Below the pieces are notes generated by a model. It had not been told where the DNA came from. It made no database searches and saw nothing but the letters and a program-made list of their open reading frames with translations. This document shows, piece by piece, positions 24,472 to 31,387 of a DNA stretch of 39,346 nt (position 1 is its first letter; each line of letters opens with the position of its first letter). The translations under genes and the position numbers were made by a program. The stretch lies in NCBI GenBank assembly GCA_028278525.1, contig JANQEE010000058.1:1-39346 (forward strand), in the 5' to 3' direction. Source of the DNA: Minwuiaceae bacterium (lineage in GTDB: Bacteria > Pseudomonadota > Alphaproteobacteria > Minwuiales > Minwuiaceae).

Positions 24472-24496
24472 GGAATAATTTATTGAGTAGAACGTT
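24472..24496 (+). promoter_or_regulatory. ECF-type promoter of the subtilase gene
   Basis: On the plus strand GGAAT (24472-24476), 16 bases, CGTT (24493-24496), the same boxes and spacing as the divergent promoter. The two -35 boxes are back to back with nine bases between. It lies 37 bases before the subtilase start, so this gene is a probable target of the adjacent sigma factor. Confidence 0.7.
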
Positions 24497-24533
24497 CTGA
24501 CTGGCAAGCGCCGTTTTTGCAAGGACAGTGGTT

Positions 24534-26051
24534 ATGCGTCTCGCCGTCTTCCTGATCTGCCTGTCGCTCGGTCTGGCCATTCTGCCAGGGCGGATGCCGA
24601 CCGGTCTGCCCGTGTTTTTCGCCGATGCGGCCGCCGATGACGGCGGCGGTGGCGATGGCGGAGATGGCGGAGATGGTGGCGACGGCGGGGACGGTGGCGA
24701 TGGCGGTGACGGCGGCGATGGGGGCGACGGCGGTGACGGTGATGGCGGCGACGGTGACGGCGGAGACGATGGCGGCGATGACGGCGGTGACGACGGGGGA
24801 GACGACGGCGACGACGGTGACGATGGCGACGACGGTGATGACGGCGACGATAGCGATGACAGTGACGATAGCGATGACAGTGACGACAGCGACGATTCCA
24901 CGTCGGCCCTGGACGACAGCGTTCAGTCGCTGCTGAGCCTGTTCGGCAACGTTTTCGGCGGCGGCGGCGGACCGGATTTCGTGGAAACGGAAATCGTGGC
25001 GTTCGGCATTCCCGGCCTGTCTCCGCAGGAGCGCGGGGCGCTCAACGCCGCCGGGTTCCGGGTATTGTCGGAAGATAGGCTCGGTTCGCTCAACGCGACG
25101 ATCGCCCGGCTGTTGCTGCCGGCCGGACTGGACGTCGAAAGGGCGCTGGCGGTCGCCCGCTCGCTGGCCCCGAACCTGGTTTTCGACCTGAACCATTTGT
25201 ACCGGCCAAGCGCAGCGGGCTGCCCGCCCGCGATCTGCTGGGACCGGCAGTTGATAGAGATGGAGCGGCTGCCGGCGGATGCCTGCCGGCGCGGCGCGCC
25301 GATCGCGATCATCGATACGCAGGTGGCGAAGAACCATCCCGCGCTTCGCAACGCCGACATTCGCACACGGAGCGTCCTGGCGTTCGGCGAGAGGCCGGCG
25401 CCCCCGGATCACGGCACGGCCGTGGCGGCGCTGCTGGTCGGGGAAAGCCCCTCCGGCATCCCGCCGCTGACGCCGGGGGCGCGGCTGCTGGTCGCCGAAG
25501 CCTTTACCGAGACCAAAGGCAAGGCGGCGGCCAATGCGGTAGCCATCGTGCGCGGCATCGACTGGGCCATGTCGCAAAACGCCAGGGTGATCGCCATGAG
25601 CATTCAGGGGCGGCCGAACGCCGCGTTGGAACTGGCGGTCAAGGCCAGCGCGCGCCGCGCCAACCTGGTGGCGGCCGCCGGCAACGACGGACCGAAGGGC
25701 AAGCCCGCCTATCCCGCGGCATATCCGGAAGTAATGGCGGTGGCCGCCGTGGACTGGCGCAAGCGCCCCTACCGGAACGGCACGCGCGGCAAATATGTGG
25801 AGATCGCCGCGCCGGGCGTCGGCGTCCTGTCGGCGACAACCGGCGGCAGCACGGAAACCACATGGACCGGCAGCAGCTTCGCCGTTCCTTTCGTGGTCGC
25901 GGCCCTGCTGCGCGCCAGGGCGGAGACCAAGGGCGACGCGACCGAGGCGCGCAGGTTGCTGACCCGGACCGCCCGGGACCTGGGCGCCAAGGGACGCGAC
26001 CGGACGTTCGGTCACGGGCTGGTTCAGATGCCGGGGCCGCGCTGCTGGTAG
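24534..26051 (+). CDS. exported S8 (subtilisin-like) serine peptidase with Asp-Gly repeat region
   Basis: A 505-residue protein. A signal peptide spans about residues 1-34. Residues 35-121 are almost only Asp, Gly and Ser, passing from DGG to DDG to DDS repeats, and may bind calcium. The peptidase domain occupies about 250-500 with Asp261 (AIIDTQ), His293 (DHGTA), oxyanion Asn384 (AAGNDG) and Ser448 (GSSFAVP, for the usual GTSMAxP), so it should be active. ATG at 24534 has AAGGA eight bases upstream; GTG at 24528 is too close. It is divergent from the ECF sigma operon and shares its promoter type. An envelope-stress protease is inferred. The last 28 bases overlap the convergent acyltransferase. 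Confidence 0.88.
   Translation: MRLAVFLICLSLGLAILPGRMPTGLPVFFADAAADDGGGGDGGDGGDGGDGGDGGDGGDGGDGGDGGDGDGGDGDGGDDGGDDGGDDGGDDGDDGDDGDDGDDGDDSDDSDDSDDSDDSDDSTSALDDSVQSLLSLFGNVFGGGGGPDFVETEIVAFGIPGLSPQERGALNAAGFRVLSEDRLGSLNATIARLLLPAGLDVERALAVARSLAPNLVFDLNHLYRPSAAGCPPAICWDRQLIEMERLPADACRRGAPIAIIDTQVAKNHPALRNADIRTRSVLAFGERPAPPDHGTAVAALLVGESPSGIPPLTPGARLLVAEAFTETKGKAAANAVAIVRGIDWAMSQNARVIAMSIQGRPNAALELAVKASARRANLVAAAGNDGPKGKPAYPAAYPEVMAVAAVDWRKRPYRNGTRGKYVEIAAPGVGVLSATTGGSTETTWTGSSFAVPFVVAALLRARAETKGDATEARRLLTRTARDLGAKGRDRTFGHGLVQMPGPRCW
24636..24896 (+). repeat. in-frame GGC/GAC-type coding repeat
   Basis: A 261-base low-complexity stretch of Gly and Asp codons (later Ser and Asp) inside the subtilase gene, codons 35-121. 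Gly and Asp codons alternate between synonyms, so the protein pattern is more regular than the DNA, which suggests selection on the protein. The opposite strand reads as a Ser-Pro run, giving a false extension of the sigma factor frame. Confidence 0.85.
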
Positions 26052-26941
26052 GCGTGGCGCGGCAGTTCGTAAGTAATGGCGCGGAGGTCGTCGAGCAGGG
26101 CCTTCGGATCGTCGTTGGCGGCCAGGGCGTCGTAAGGCAGCGGCGCGCCGATATGAAGCCGCACGGTCGAGCCGATGCGCCGCGCCGCTTCCTTGATCAG
26201 CAATGCCTCGCGCGCCGACTGGCTGACGCGGCTGGCGGCATGGAACAGCCAGGAGTTCTGTCCCTCGAAGAAAACCGGCAGCACCGTGGCCCGCGCCGCG
26301 GTCACCAGCTTGGCGGCCAGCGGCTGCCAGGGCAGGTCGGTGGCTTCGCCGAAGACGCGGCGCGCCGTCGACACGCCGCCGGCGGGAAAGATGATCAGCG
26401 CGCCGCCGTTTCGCACATAGTCGATGGCGCGGCGGCAGGTCTCCACGTTGTTGCGCCGGGCTTCGCGGGTACCGGTAAAGGATACCGGCAGCAAGTCGCC
26501 GCGAATCTCCGGCGCCCGGTTCATCACTTCATGGGCGACGATCTTGAAGTCGGACCTGATGCCGGCGATCAGGTGGCAAAGAACGAGGCCGTCGATCACG
26601 CCGAACGGATGGTTGGCGATCACGACCAGCGGGCCGCGTCGCGGCACCTGAATCAGTCGGGTGGCGTCGCAATCGACGTTTATCCGCAGGCGGCGCAGCG
26701 CTTCGCCCCAGAACGGCTGTTCCTTGTCGCCCGAAAGGCGATAGTCGCGATAAAGGCGACTGACCTGCATTTGTCCGGTGAGTTTCTCGATCAGTCCGAT
26801 GCATACCCGGCGCAGCAGAGGATCGCCGGGATTCGCATAGGATACCACGGGCGAGCCGCGCAAACGCGCAGCCCGGTCGCGTCGGCCCTTGCGCCGAATC
26901 ACGCCATGGCCCCTGTGGCTGCTTGAGCGCCCATGGGCCAT
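26024..26941 (-). CDS. lysophospholipid acyltransferase family protein
   Basis: A 305-residue membrane-associated acyltransferase. The first motif is 'Ala-Asn-His-Pro-Phe-Gly-Val-Ile-Asp-Gly', the variant found in OlsA- and hemolysin-like acyltransferases; 'Leu-Ile-Ile-Phe-Pro-Ala-Gly-Gly-Val-Ser' matches the substrate-binding FPxG motif. It likely transfers an acyl chain to a lysophospholipid or lyso-ornithine lipid. The first 40 residues are Arg-rich and may not be translated, because the ribosome binding site at 26941 is weak; a start nearer residue 30 is possible. The 3' end overlaps the subtilase gene by 28 bases, convergently. Confidence 0.83.
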   Translation of the reverse strand: MAHGRSSSHRGHGVIRRKGRRDRAARLRGSPVVSYANPGDPLLRRVCIGLIEKLTGQMQVSRLYRDYRLSGDKEQPFWGEALRRLRINVDCDATRLIQVPRRGPLVVIANHPFGVIDGLVLCHLIAGIRSDFKIVAHEVMNRAPEIRGDLLPVSFTGTREARRNNVETCRRAIDYVRNGGALIIFPAGGVSTARRVFGEATDLPWQPLAAKLVTAARATVLPVFFEGQNSWLFHAASRVSQSAREALLIKEAARRIGSTVRLHIGAPLPYDALAANDDPKALLDDLRAITYELPRHAYQQRGPGI

Positions 26942-27015
26942 AGCTAGACCGCCTGTGCGAAGCTTTCATGGCGGTGCGATGACAGCTTCGCGACAGTCGC
27001 GAGACGCCGCCGCGT

Positions 27016-27063
27016 TAGAGCATCCCGCATTCAAGTCAAGGCGGGAGGTCGGAAAGCGCTCTA
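27016..27063. repeat. palindromic element at the end of a small gene
   Basis: TAGAGC (27016-27021) with GCTCTA (27058-27063), and inner TCCCGC (27023-27028) with GCGGGA (27041-27046), form a nested inverted repeat. The right end includes the TAG stop of the 78-residue frame. It resembles palindromic intergenic repeats of alphaproteobacteria and may serve as transcript end. Confidence 0.45.
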
Positions 27064-27297
27064 GCTTGTCGCTGCGAGCGCCAACTGCGTTTCTTCGATC
27101 TTGGGCAGGCTTTCGATGAACGCCAGAATGTCCTGACGAGAGCCGCCGTGGAAGTCGGCCCTGGACACGCCGTTCCAATCGATATCGTTTCTTTGCATCG
27201 GCCGGGCGGTGATGTCGCCCGCCGCCAACCGCCATACAGCGGCGATCCGGCCGTTCACATCCTGCTCGGCGACGAGCAGCATTTCCCTGTTGATCAC
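27061..27297 (-). CDS. hypothetical small protein
   Basis: A 78-residue frame beginning with GTG at 27297, preceded by GAGGTTGAG, a plausible ribosome binding site; Met6 (27282) is an alternative but too far from it. The sequence looks protein-like: an amphipathic N-terminal strand, 'Gly-Arg-Ile-Ala-Ala-Val-Trp-Arg-Leu-Ala-Ala-Gly-Asp-Ile', then an acidic 'Asp-Ile-Leu-Ala-Phe-Ile-Glu-Ser-Leu-Pro' helix. I do not recognise a family. It lies downstream of the XRE regulator on the same strand, 92 bases away, so co-transcription is possible. Confidence 0.5.
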   Translation of the reverse strand: MINREMLLVAEQDVNGRIAAVWRLAAGDITARPMQRNDIDWNGVSRADFHGGSRQDILAFIESLPKIEETQLALAATS

Positions 27298-27389
27298 CTC
27301 AACCTCTTTACGCTGGAGTTGTTGATGACTGAGGCGGTATTATTGCGACATTCGGGCGATGGAATCGAGCGTCGAATCGCCGCAGGGGT

Positions 27390-27638
27390 CTATTCGGGCC
27401 CTGTATAATCGTCGCACCCCTGCAGCAGGGCGTAGCAGGCCAGCCGGACGGTCTTCGGCACTTCGATTTCCGTGCCGTCGCGAACGCCTTTTTCGTAATA
27501 CTGCACGATGCGCCGTTTCAGGCCGAGGGCGGCGGCCGCTTCCTTCTGCGACATCCCAAGCGACTTGCGCCATGCCTTGAAGCGCTCCGGCGGCATGGTT
27601 GCCGGTTTCGTCGTGCCGTCCCTGTTCTTGCGCGCCAT
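27390..27638 (-). CDS. XRE family transcriptional regulator
   Basis: An 82-residue DNA-binding protein, essentially one helix-turn-helix domain: 'Phe-Lys-Ala-Trp-Arg-Lys-Ser-Leu-Gly-Met-Ser-Gln-Lys-Glu-Ala-Ala-Ala-Ala-Leu-Gly', then 'Ile-Val-Gln-Tyr-Tyr-Glu-Lys-Gly'. The C-terminus has 'Val-Arg-Leu-Ala-Cys-Tyr-Ala-Leu', a pattern I recall from short alphaproteobacterial Cro/CI-like regulators. ATG at 27638 has GGAG six bases upstream; the frame to 27974 is not used. It is divergent from a 71-residue unknown protein. Two related 15-bp dyads lie between them and are its likely operators. No toxin motif is seen in the partner. Confidence 0.85.
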   Translation of the reverse strand: MARKNRDGTTKPATMPPERFKAWRKSLGMSQKEAAAALGLKRRIVQYYEKGVRDGTEIEVPKTVRLACYALLQGCDDYTGPE

Positions 27639-27670
27639 TTTGGCTCCGTATGGCCGTTCGTCTTCGCGCC

Positions 27671-27700
27671 ATTTTATCCGATTTTGCCGGCTCGCGCCAA
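27671..27700 (-). promoter_or_regulatory. promoter of the XRE regulator gene
   Basis: On the minus strand TTGGCG (27700-27695), 18 bases, TAAAAT (27676-27671). The start codon lies 33 bases further on. The left dyad (27706-27720) sits immediately upstream of this -35, suitable for autoregulation. Confidence 0.5.
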
Positions 27701-27705
27701 GAAAA

Positions 27706-27720
27706 GTGCACGCTGTGCGC
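27706..27720. promoter_or_regulatory. XRE operator candidate 1
   Basis: GTGCACGCTGTGCGC is an imperfect 6-3-6 dyad matching operator 2 at 11 of 15 positions. Its centre is 30 bp, about three helical turns, from that of operator 2. Confidence 0.55.
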
Positions 27721-27728
27721 TTTTTTGC

Positions 27729-27757
27729 TTGCAATGCGCACTTTGTGCGCCTATATT
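27729..27757 (+). promoter_or_regulatory. promoter of the small unknown gene, with operator 2 in its spacer
   Basis: TTGCAA (27729-27734), a 17-base spacer, TATATT (27752-27757). The spacer is filled by GCGCACTTTGTGCGC (27736-27750), a perfect 6-3-6 inverted repeat. A protein on this dyad would block RNA polymerase, so repression by the divergent XRE protein is the simplest reading. Confidence 0.65.
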
Positions 27758-27839
27758 CCTGATAACGAAGGATGGAGTGATCGGGTCTACCAGGAGGCAC
27801 TTCGATTTTTCCCTGACACAGCAAGAAGGGACCAAGCCT

Positions 27840-28055
27840 ATGGACATCCTGATTACATATTGGAACAGCGTATGGCGGAATGCGGTTCATGCCGCCCATA
27901 ACGCCCCGCATGGCCCGACCGCCGATGAGTGGGCTGCCTACGAACGCAGTCTGAAGCGGGACACCGTGCGCCAAAGTTCGGTCGGCGCGACCGACCTGCC
28001 GTCATCGAGCGGCACCGTGGTCAGCCTCGACAGCCGACGCATCACGGTACAATAG
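27840..28055 (+). CDS. hypothetical small protein, divergent from XRE regulator
   Basis: A 71-residue protein of unknown family. ATG at 27840 follows AGAAGGGA at a good distance; the frame to 27684 runs through the operators and promoter and is rejected. The N-terminus is rich in aromatic residues ('Ile-Thr-Tyr-Trp-Asn-Ser-Val-Trp-Arg-Asn-Ala-Val-His-Ala-Ala-His'), the middle has 'Asp-Glu-Trp-Ala-Ala-Tyr-Glu-Arg-Ser-Leu-Lys-Arg', and the tail is Ser/Thr-rich. There is no signal peptide or membrane segment. It has a strong promoter with an embedded dyad and a roughly 75-base 5' leader, so it looks like a tightly controlled gene. Its function is unknown. Confidence 0.65.
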   Translation: MDILITYWNSVWRNAVHAAHNAPHGPTADEWAAYERSLKRDTVRQSSVGATDLPSSSGTVVSLDSRRITVQ

Positions 28056-28069
28056 GCGAACAACGTAGA

Positions 28070-28102
28070 GCGCGTCCCCGAACGCACAGGGCGGGGACGC
28101 GC
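28070..28102. terminator. hairpin after the small unknown gene
   Basis: Eleven-base perfect arms GCGCGTCCCCG (28070-28080) and CGGGGACGCGC (28092-28102) enclose an 11-base loop. No U-tract follows on either strand, so it may be a Rho-assisted or bidirectional transcript end between the small gene (plus) and the epimerase gene (minus). Confidence 0.5.
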
Positions 28103-28132
28103 CCTAGCCGCCCAATTCATCGGCGATCCGGC

Positions 28133-29128
28133 CTACTCCACCGGATAGGGGCCGTCGCCGAAGCTCCTTATTTGATCCTGGGCGTGATAGCCCTTCGACC
28201 CGATTGCCCGCGATAGCGGGCTTCTCGGATCCTCGCCCTGTCTCAGTCGGTCCAGGACATGGCCGAAGTCGTATCGCGGCCGCCATCCCAGATCGTTTCT
28301 GGCGCGCGCATTGACGTAGACTCTGTCGATGCTTGGGAACATCGTCCAGCCGAGGCGCCGGTATTCCTCTTGGAACGCCGGAATCCGCCGTTGCACGGCT
28401 AGCGGCGCATTGGCTCGCAGGTCCGACAGATCGTCCGGCAGGAACGGCGTCGTGGCGCTGACGATGTATTTGCCGAAACCGATGGCGGGCGCCTTTTCGG
28501 CGGCCAGGATATGGGCCCCGGCGACGTCTTCGATATCGGCGCGGCGGAACAGGAACTCGTTCGCCTTGGCGTTTTCGTCCGCGTAGGCGTCGCGCTTGGC
28601 TTTGTCGTCATCTTCCTCCGGGAAGAAGCGCGAGGTCCGGAGCACGATGCAGGACAGGCCCTGTTTCTTGTGGAAGAGCTGGCAGAGGTCTTCGGCCGCC
28701 GCCTTCGTCACGCCGTAGATGTTCTTCGGAACGGGGGTCACATCCTCCGTCACCCAGGCCGCCGGCGCGCCCGCGGGCGGCACCAGCGCGTCGCCGAAGA
28801 CGCTGGTCGTGCTGGTGAAGACGAACGATCCGACGCCGGCGGCGACGGCCTCCTCCAGCAAATTGAGCGTGCCGGTGATGTTGGTGTCGACGAAATCCTG
28901 CCGGCCGTGGGTGGCGACATGCGGCTTGTGCAGCGTCGCCGTGTGGTAGACGGTTTGAACGCCTTCAAGGCAGCGCCTGACCACGGCGCGGTCGACGACC
29001 GAGCCGACCTCCGTGGTGAACGGAGACTCGACGATGTCGAGACCGACGACCTGATGGCCGGCGTCCCGCGAGAGGCGGACCATCGCCTCGCCGAGATGTC
29101 CGGCGCTTCCGGTAACAAGAACTTTCAT
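28133..29128 (-). CDS. NAD-dependent epimerase/dehydratase
   Basis: A 331-residue extended short-chain dehydrogenase. The nucleotide loop is 'Val-Thr-Gly-Ser-Ala-Gly-His-Leu-Gly' (residues 4-12), followed by Asp in 'Val-Val-Gly-Leu-Asp-Ile', which favours NAD. The catalytic Tyr-x3-Lys is 'Tyr-Gly-Val-Thr-Lys' with an upstream 'Thr-Ser-Thr-Thr-Ser-Val-Phe'. It may act on a nucleotide sugar or another hydroxy/keto substrate. ATG at 29128 is chosen because it starts the Rossmann fold; the frame upstream begins with TTG. It lies 32 bases after the LysR gene on the same strand, so it is possibly in its operon and linked to the TRAP cluster. Confidence 0.87.
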   Translation of the reverse strand: MKVLVTGSAGHLGEAMVRLSRDAGHQVVGLDIVESPFTTEVGSVVDRAVVRRCLEGVQTVYHTATLHKPHVATHGRQDFVDTNITGTLNLLEEAVAAGVGSFVFTSTTSVFGDALVPPAGAPAAWVTEDVTPVPKNIYGVTKAAAEDLCQLFHKKQGLSCIVLRTSRFFPEEDDDKAKRDAYADENAKANEFLFRRADIEDVAGAHILAAEKAPAIGFGKYIVSATTPFLPDDLSDLRANAPLAVQRRIPAFQEEYRRLGWTMFPSIDRVYVNARARNDLGWRPRYDFGHVLDRLRQGEDPRSPLSRAIGSKGYHAQDQIRSFGDGPYPVE

Positions 29129-29160
29129 GCGCGACCGAATGCGCCAACCGGCCGCGCTTG

Positions 29161-30114
29161 TCAATCGCCTGCGGCGGTTTGACGATCAGATGCTGCTTGC
29201 AGACCCTGCAGCGCGTCCTTCAAATAGGCGATGAAGGTCTTGGCGAGATTCGACAGCGGGCGGTGCGAGGGCGTGACCAGCGATACCGCGAAATCGACCG
29301 CCGGAACGAACGGCCGGAAAACGACGCCGGCGCGGTCTCCGCGATACAGGCGGTAGCTCTCGACGCTCAACGGGTCGACGATGGCGTAAGCCTGCTGCCG
29401 CTCCACGAACGTCATCAGCGGGATGAAGTACTGGGATTCAAACCGCCGTTTCAGGGTCAAATCCTGTTTGTCGAAGATTGCCCGTATCTGCCGGCAGGTC
29501 GGATGATCTTCGTACAGCGTCGCAACCGGCTTGCCGTCCAGATGCTTCGCGGTCACGGCCTTCAGGTCGGCAAGCGGGTCGGAGGCGGGCACGGCGCAAA
29601 GACACCGGTAGTCCAGGATGTCGTGATCCATTAAGGACGAGGCCGGGGCTTCGCCCGGGTTCATGTCGATCAAACCGATGTCGTAGCGTTGCGCCGAGAG
29701 CAGTTGCTGCGCCTGGAACGAGCTGCGGGTAATCAGCGAGACGTGGATGTCTTCCCGACCGTCGACGAAGCGGCTGATCAGGTCGGGCAGCAGGAAGACA
29801 GACGGCCCCGGCATGGCGATGATGTGGATCGTGCCCGATTCCAGATTGCGAACGCTGGCCAGGGTCCGCTGCACGTTGTTCAGGCGGTCGAGAATTTCGG
29901 TCGCCTCCGCCAGCAGGTATTGCGCTTCCGGCAGCGGATGCAGCCGGCCGTCGCGCCGGGCGAACAGCTTCAGTTCGACCTTTTCCTCGAGGCTGGCGAT
30001 CTGCGCGCTTACGGCCGGCTGGGTCCGATGCAGATTGCGCGCAGCCTCGGAGACCGAGCCGGTCAGCATCACTTCGCGGAAAGCCAGGAGTTGTTTGAGG
30101 TTGATCGGTGCCAT
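29161..30114 (-). CDS. LysR family transcriptional regulator
   Basis: A 317-residue regulator. The N-terminal winged helix-turn-helix is typical: 'Phe-Arg-Glu-Val-Met-Leu-Thr-Gly-Ser-Val-Ser-Glu-Ala-Ala-Arg' followed by 'Thr-Gln-Pro-Ala-Val-Ser-Ala-Gln-Ile-Ala-Ser-Leu-Glu'. Residues 90-300 form the effector-binding periplasmic-type domain. It is divergent from the TAXI-TRAP transporter and DadA-like oxidase genes, the arrangement of a LysR activator controlling its neighbour in response to the transported compound or a product. The shared 156-base region holds an inverted repeat and AT-rich dyads. Confidence 0.93.
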   Translation of the reverse strand: MAPINLKQLLAFREVMLTGSVSEAARNLHRTQPAVSAQIASLEEKVELKLFARRDGRLHPLPEAQYLLAEATEILDRLNNVQRTLASVRNLESGTIHIIAMPGPSVFLLPDLISRFVDGREDIHVSLITRSSFQAQQLLSAQRYDIGLIDMNPGEAPASSLMDHDILDYRCLCAVPASDPLADLKAVTAKHLDGKPVATLYEDHPTCRQIRAIFDKQDLTLKRRFESQYFIPLMTFVERQQAYAIVDPLSVESYRLYRGDRAGVVFRPFVPAVDFAVSLVTPSHRPLSNLAKTFIAYLKDALQGLQAASDRQTAAGD

Positions 30115-30129
30115 CGGGTGCGTTTGTCA

Positions 30130-30193
30130 GTGCGGGGCATAAGAGAGATTTATATCTTTACAAGAAATTCAAAATTGAAACTATATGCCGCAC
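30130..30193. promoter_or_regulatory. divergent control region of lysR and the TRAP operon
   Basis: GTGCGGGGCATA (30130-30141) and TATGCCGCAC (30184-30193) are inverted copies apart from two extra G residues, and flank an AT-rich stretch. Inside are AGAT-N4-ATCT (30146-30157) and TTCA-N4-TGAA (30168-30179), 22 bp apart, either of which fits the dyads bound by LysR tetramers. Which one is used is not known. Confidence 0.5.
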
Positions 30194-30270
30194 CGCTAGA
30201 CTACGGACAGATCAATAAGAAACACCCGATCCGGGTACGAAGCCCGTGTGGGTCAACAGGGAGACGATGA

Positions 30271-31299
30271 ATGAAACATTCGACAATGAAACTCCTGGGA
30301 AAATCAGCCGGCACGGCGATCTTGCTTTCCATGCTGGCCGGCGGTGCGGCGACGGCCCAGGAGATGACCTTCTTCCGGATCGGAACCGGCGGTGCCGGCG
30401 GGACCTATTTCCCGATTGGCGGCATCATCGCCAACGCGATCTCCAACCCGCCAGGTTCCAGGCCCTGCGACAAGGGCGGCAATTGCGGCGTCGACGGCCT
30501 GATCGCCATCGCGCAGTCCACCAACGCCTCGGCGCATAACGTCAACGCCATCCAGGCCGGGCAGATGGAGGCGGGCCTGACCGGTGCCGCCACCCTGCAC
30601 TTCGCCTACAAAGGAACCCAGAAGTTTGAGGGCAATTCCAAACCCGACCTTCGAGTGATCGCCAACCTGTTTCCGGAGGACCTGCATCTGGTCCTGCCCA
30701 AGGACGCCAAGCTGGCAAGCCTCGCCGACCTGAAAGGCAAGCGCGTCGGCATCGCCCAGGCCGGATCGGGCACGCAGATCGCCGTGGAACTGATCCTGGC
30801 GGACCACGGCGTGAACCGGGGCAATATCGAGGAAGCCGAACTGAACAACGCGCAAAGCGCCGAGCGTTTGGCGGACGGTCAGTTGGACGCCTACTTCTAT
30901 GCCGCGGGCACGCCCGTCTCGGCGATGATCCAGCTCGACAGCACCAAGGGCATGGAGCTCTATTCCTTCTCGGACAAGGAAGTGACGCAGGCCAATAAGA
31001 CGGTGCCGTACTACGTGCCGTCGACGATTAAGGCCGGAGTCTATCCGGGCGTCACCTACGACGTCAGCACGGTGGCGGTGAACGGCATCCTGGTGACCAA
31101 CGCCAAGCAGCCGGAAGAGCTGATCTACAACATCACCAAGGCGCTGTGGAGCAAGACCGCGCGCAAGCTGCTCGACAACGGCCATGCCAAGGGCAAGGTG
31201 ATCACGCTCGACACCGCGCTGCTGGGCATCGACGGCATCGGCGTGCCGCTGCACCCGGGCGCCGAACGGTTCTACAAGGAAGCCGGCCTGATCAAATAG
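30271..31299 (+). CDS. TAXI family TRAP transporter solute-binding subunit
   Basis: A 342-residue periplasmic binding protein. The signal peptide spans residues 1-30, cleaved after Ala-Thr-Ala-Gln or nearby. The mature start 'Ile-Gly-Thr-Gly-Gly-Ala-Gly-Gly-Thr-Tyr-Phe-Pro-Ile-Gly' is the hallmark of TAXI proteins, and 'Gly-Lys-Arg-Val-Gly-Ile-Ala-Gln-Ala-Gly-Ser-Gly-Thr' is the second conserved ligand loop. TAXI proteins are known to bind amino and organic acids such as glutamate. GGGAG lies seven bases before the start. The fused permease follows after 88 bases, with a hairpin between. Confidence 0.95.
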   Translation: MKHSTMKLLGKSAGTAILLSMLAGGAATAQEMTFFRIGTGGAGGTYFPIGGIIANAISNPPGSRPCDKGGNCGVDGLIAIAQSTNASAHNVNAIQAGQMEAGLTGAATLHFAYKGTQKFEGNSKPDLRVIANLFPEDLHLVLPKDAKLASLADLKGKRVGIAQAGSGTQIAVELILADHGVNRGNIEEAELNNAQSAERLADGQLDAYFYAAGTPVSAMIQLDSTKGMELYSFSDKEVTQANKTVPYYVPSTIKAGVYPGVTYDVSTVAVNGILVTNAKQPEELIYNITKALWSKTARKLLDNGHAKGKVITLDTALLGIDGIGVPLHPGAERFYKEAGLIK

Positions 31300-31320
31300 G
31301 CCCGCCGTCTGCGTGCCCAC

Positions 31321-31360
31321 GCCGAAGGGCTCCGGCTCCTTGAGCCCTTCGGCGGCTTTT
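31321..31360 (+). terminator. hairpin between the binding protein and permease genes
   Basis: Twelve-base perfect arms GCCGAAGGGCTC (31321-31332) and GAGCCCTTCGGC (31342-31353) enclose nine bases, followed by GGCTTTT. It is a terminator-like structure inside the operon and probably lets the binding protein be made in excess over the permease. Confidence 0.75.
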
Positions 31361-31387
31361 GCCCTCGTTCGATCGGCGGGATGAAAC

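Noticed and set aside
23906..24901. N-terminal extension of the sigma factor with a Ser-Pro repeat
   Set aside because: The extension is the antisense of the Asp-Gly repeat and would cross both ECF promoters. The start at 24406 gives a normal ECF sigma length.
24480..26015. Long minus-strand frame through the subtilase gene
   Set aside because: It reads the Asp-Gly repeat backwards as hydrophobic dipeptides and is Arg/Gly-rich elsewhere. The plus strand has a signal peptide and all four subtilase active-site motifs.
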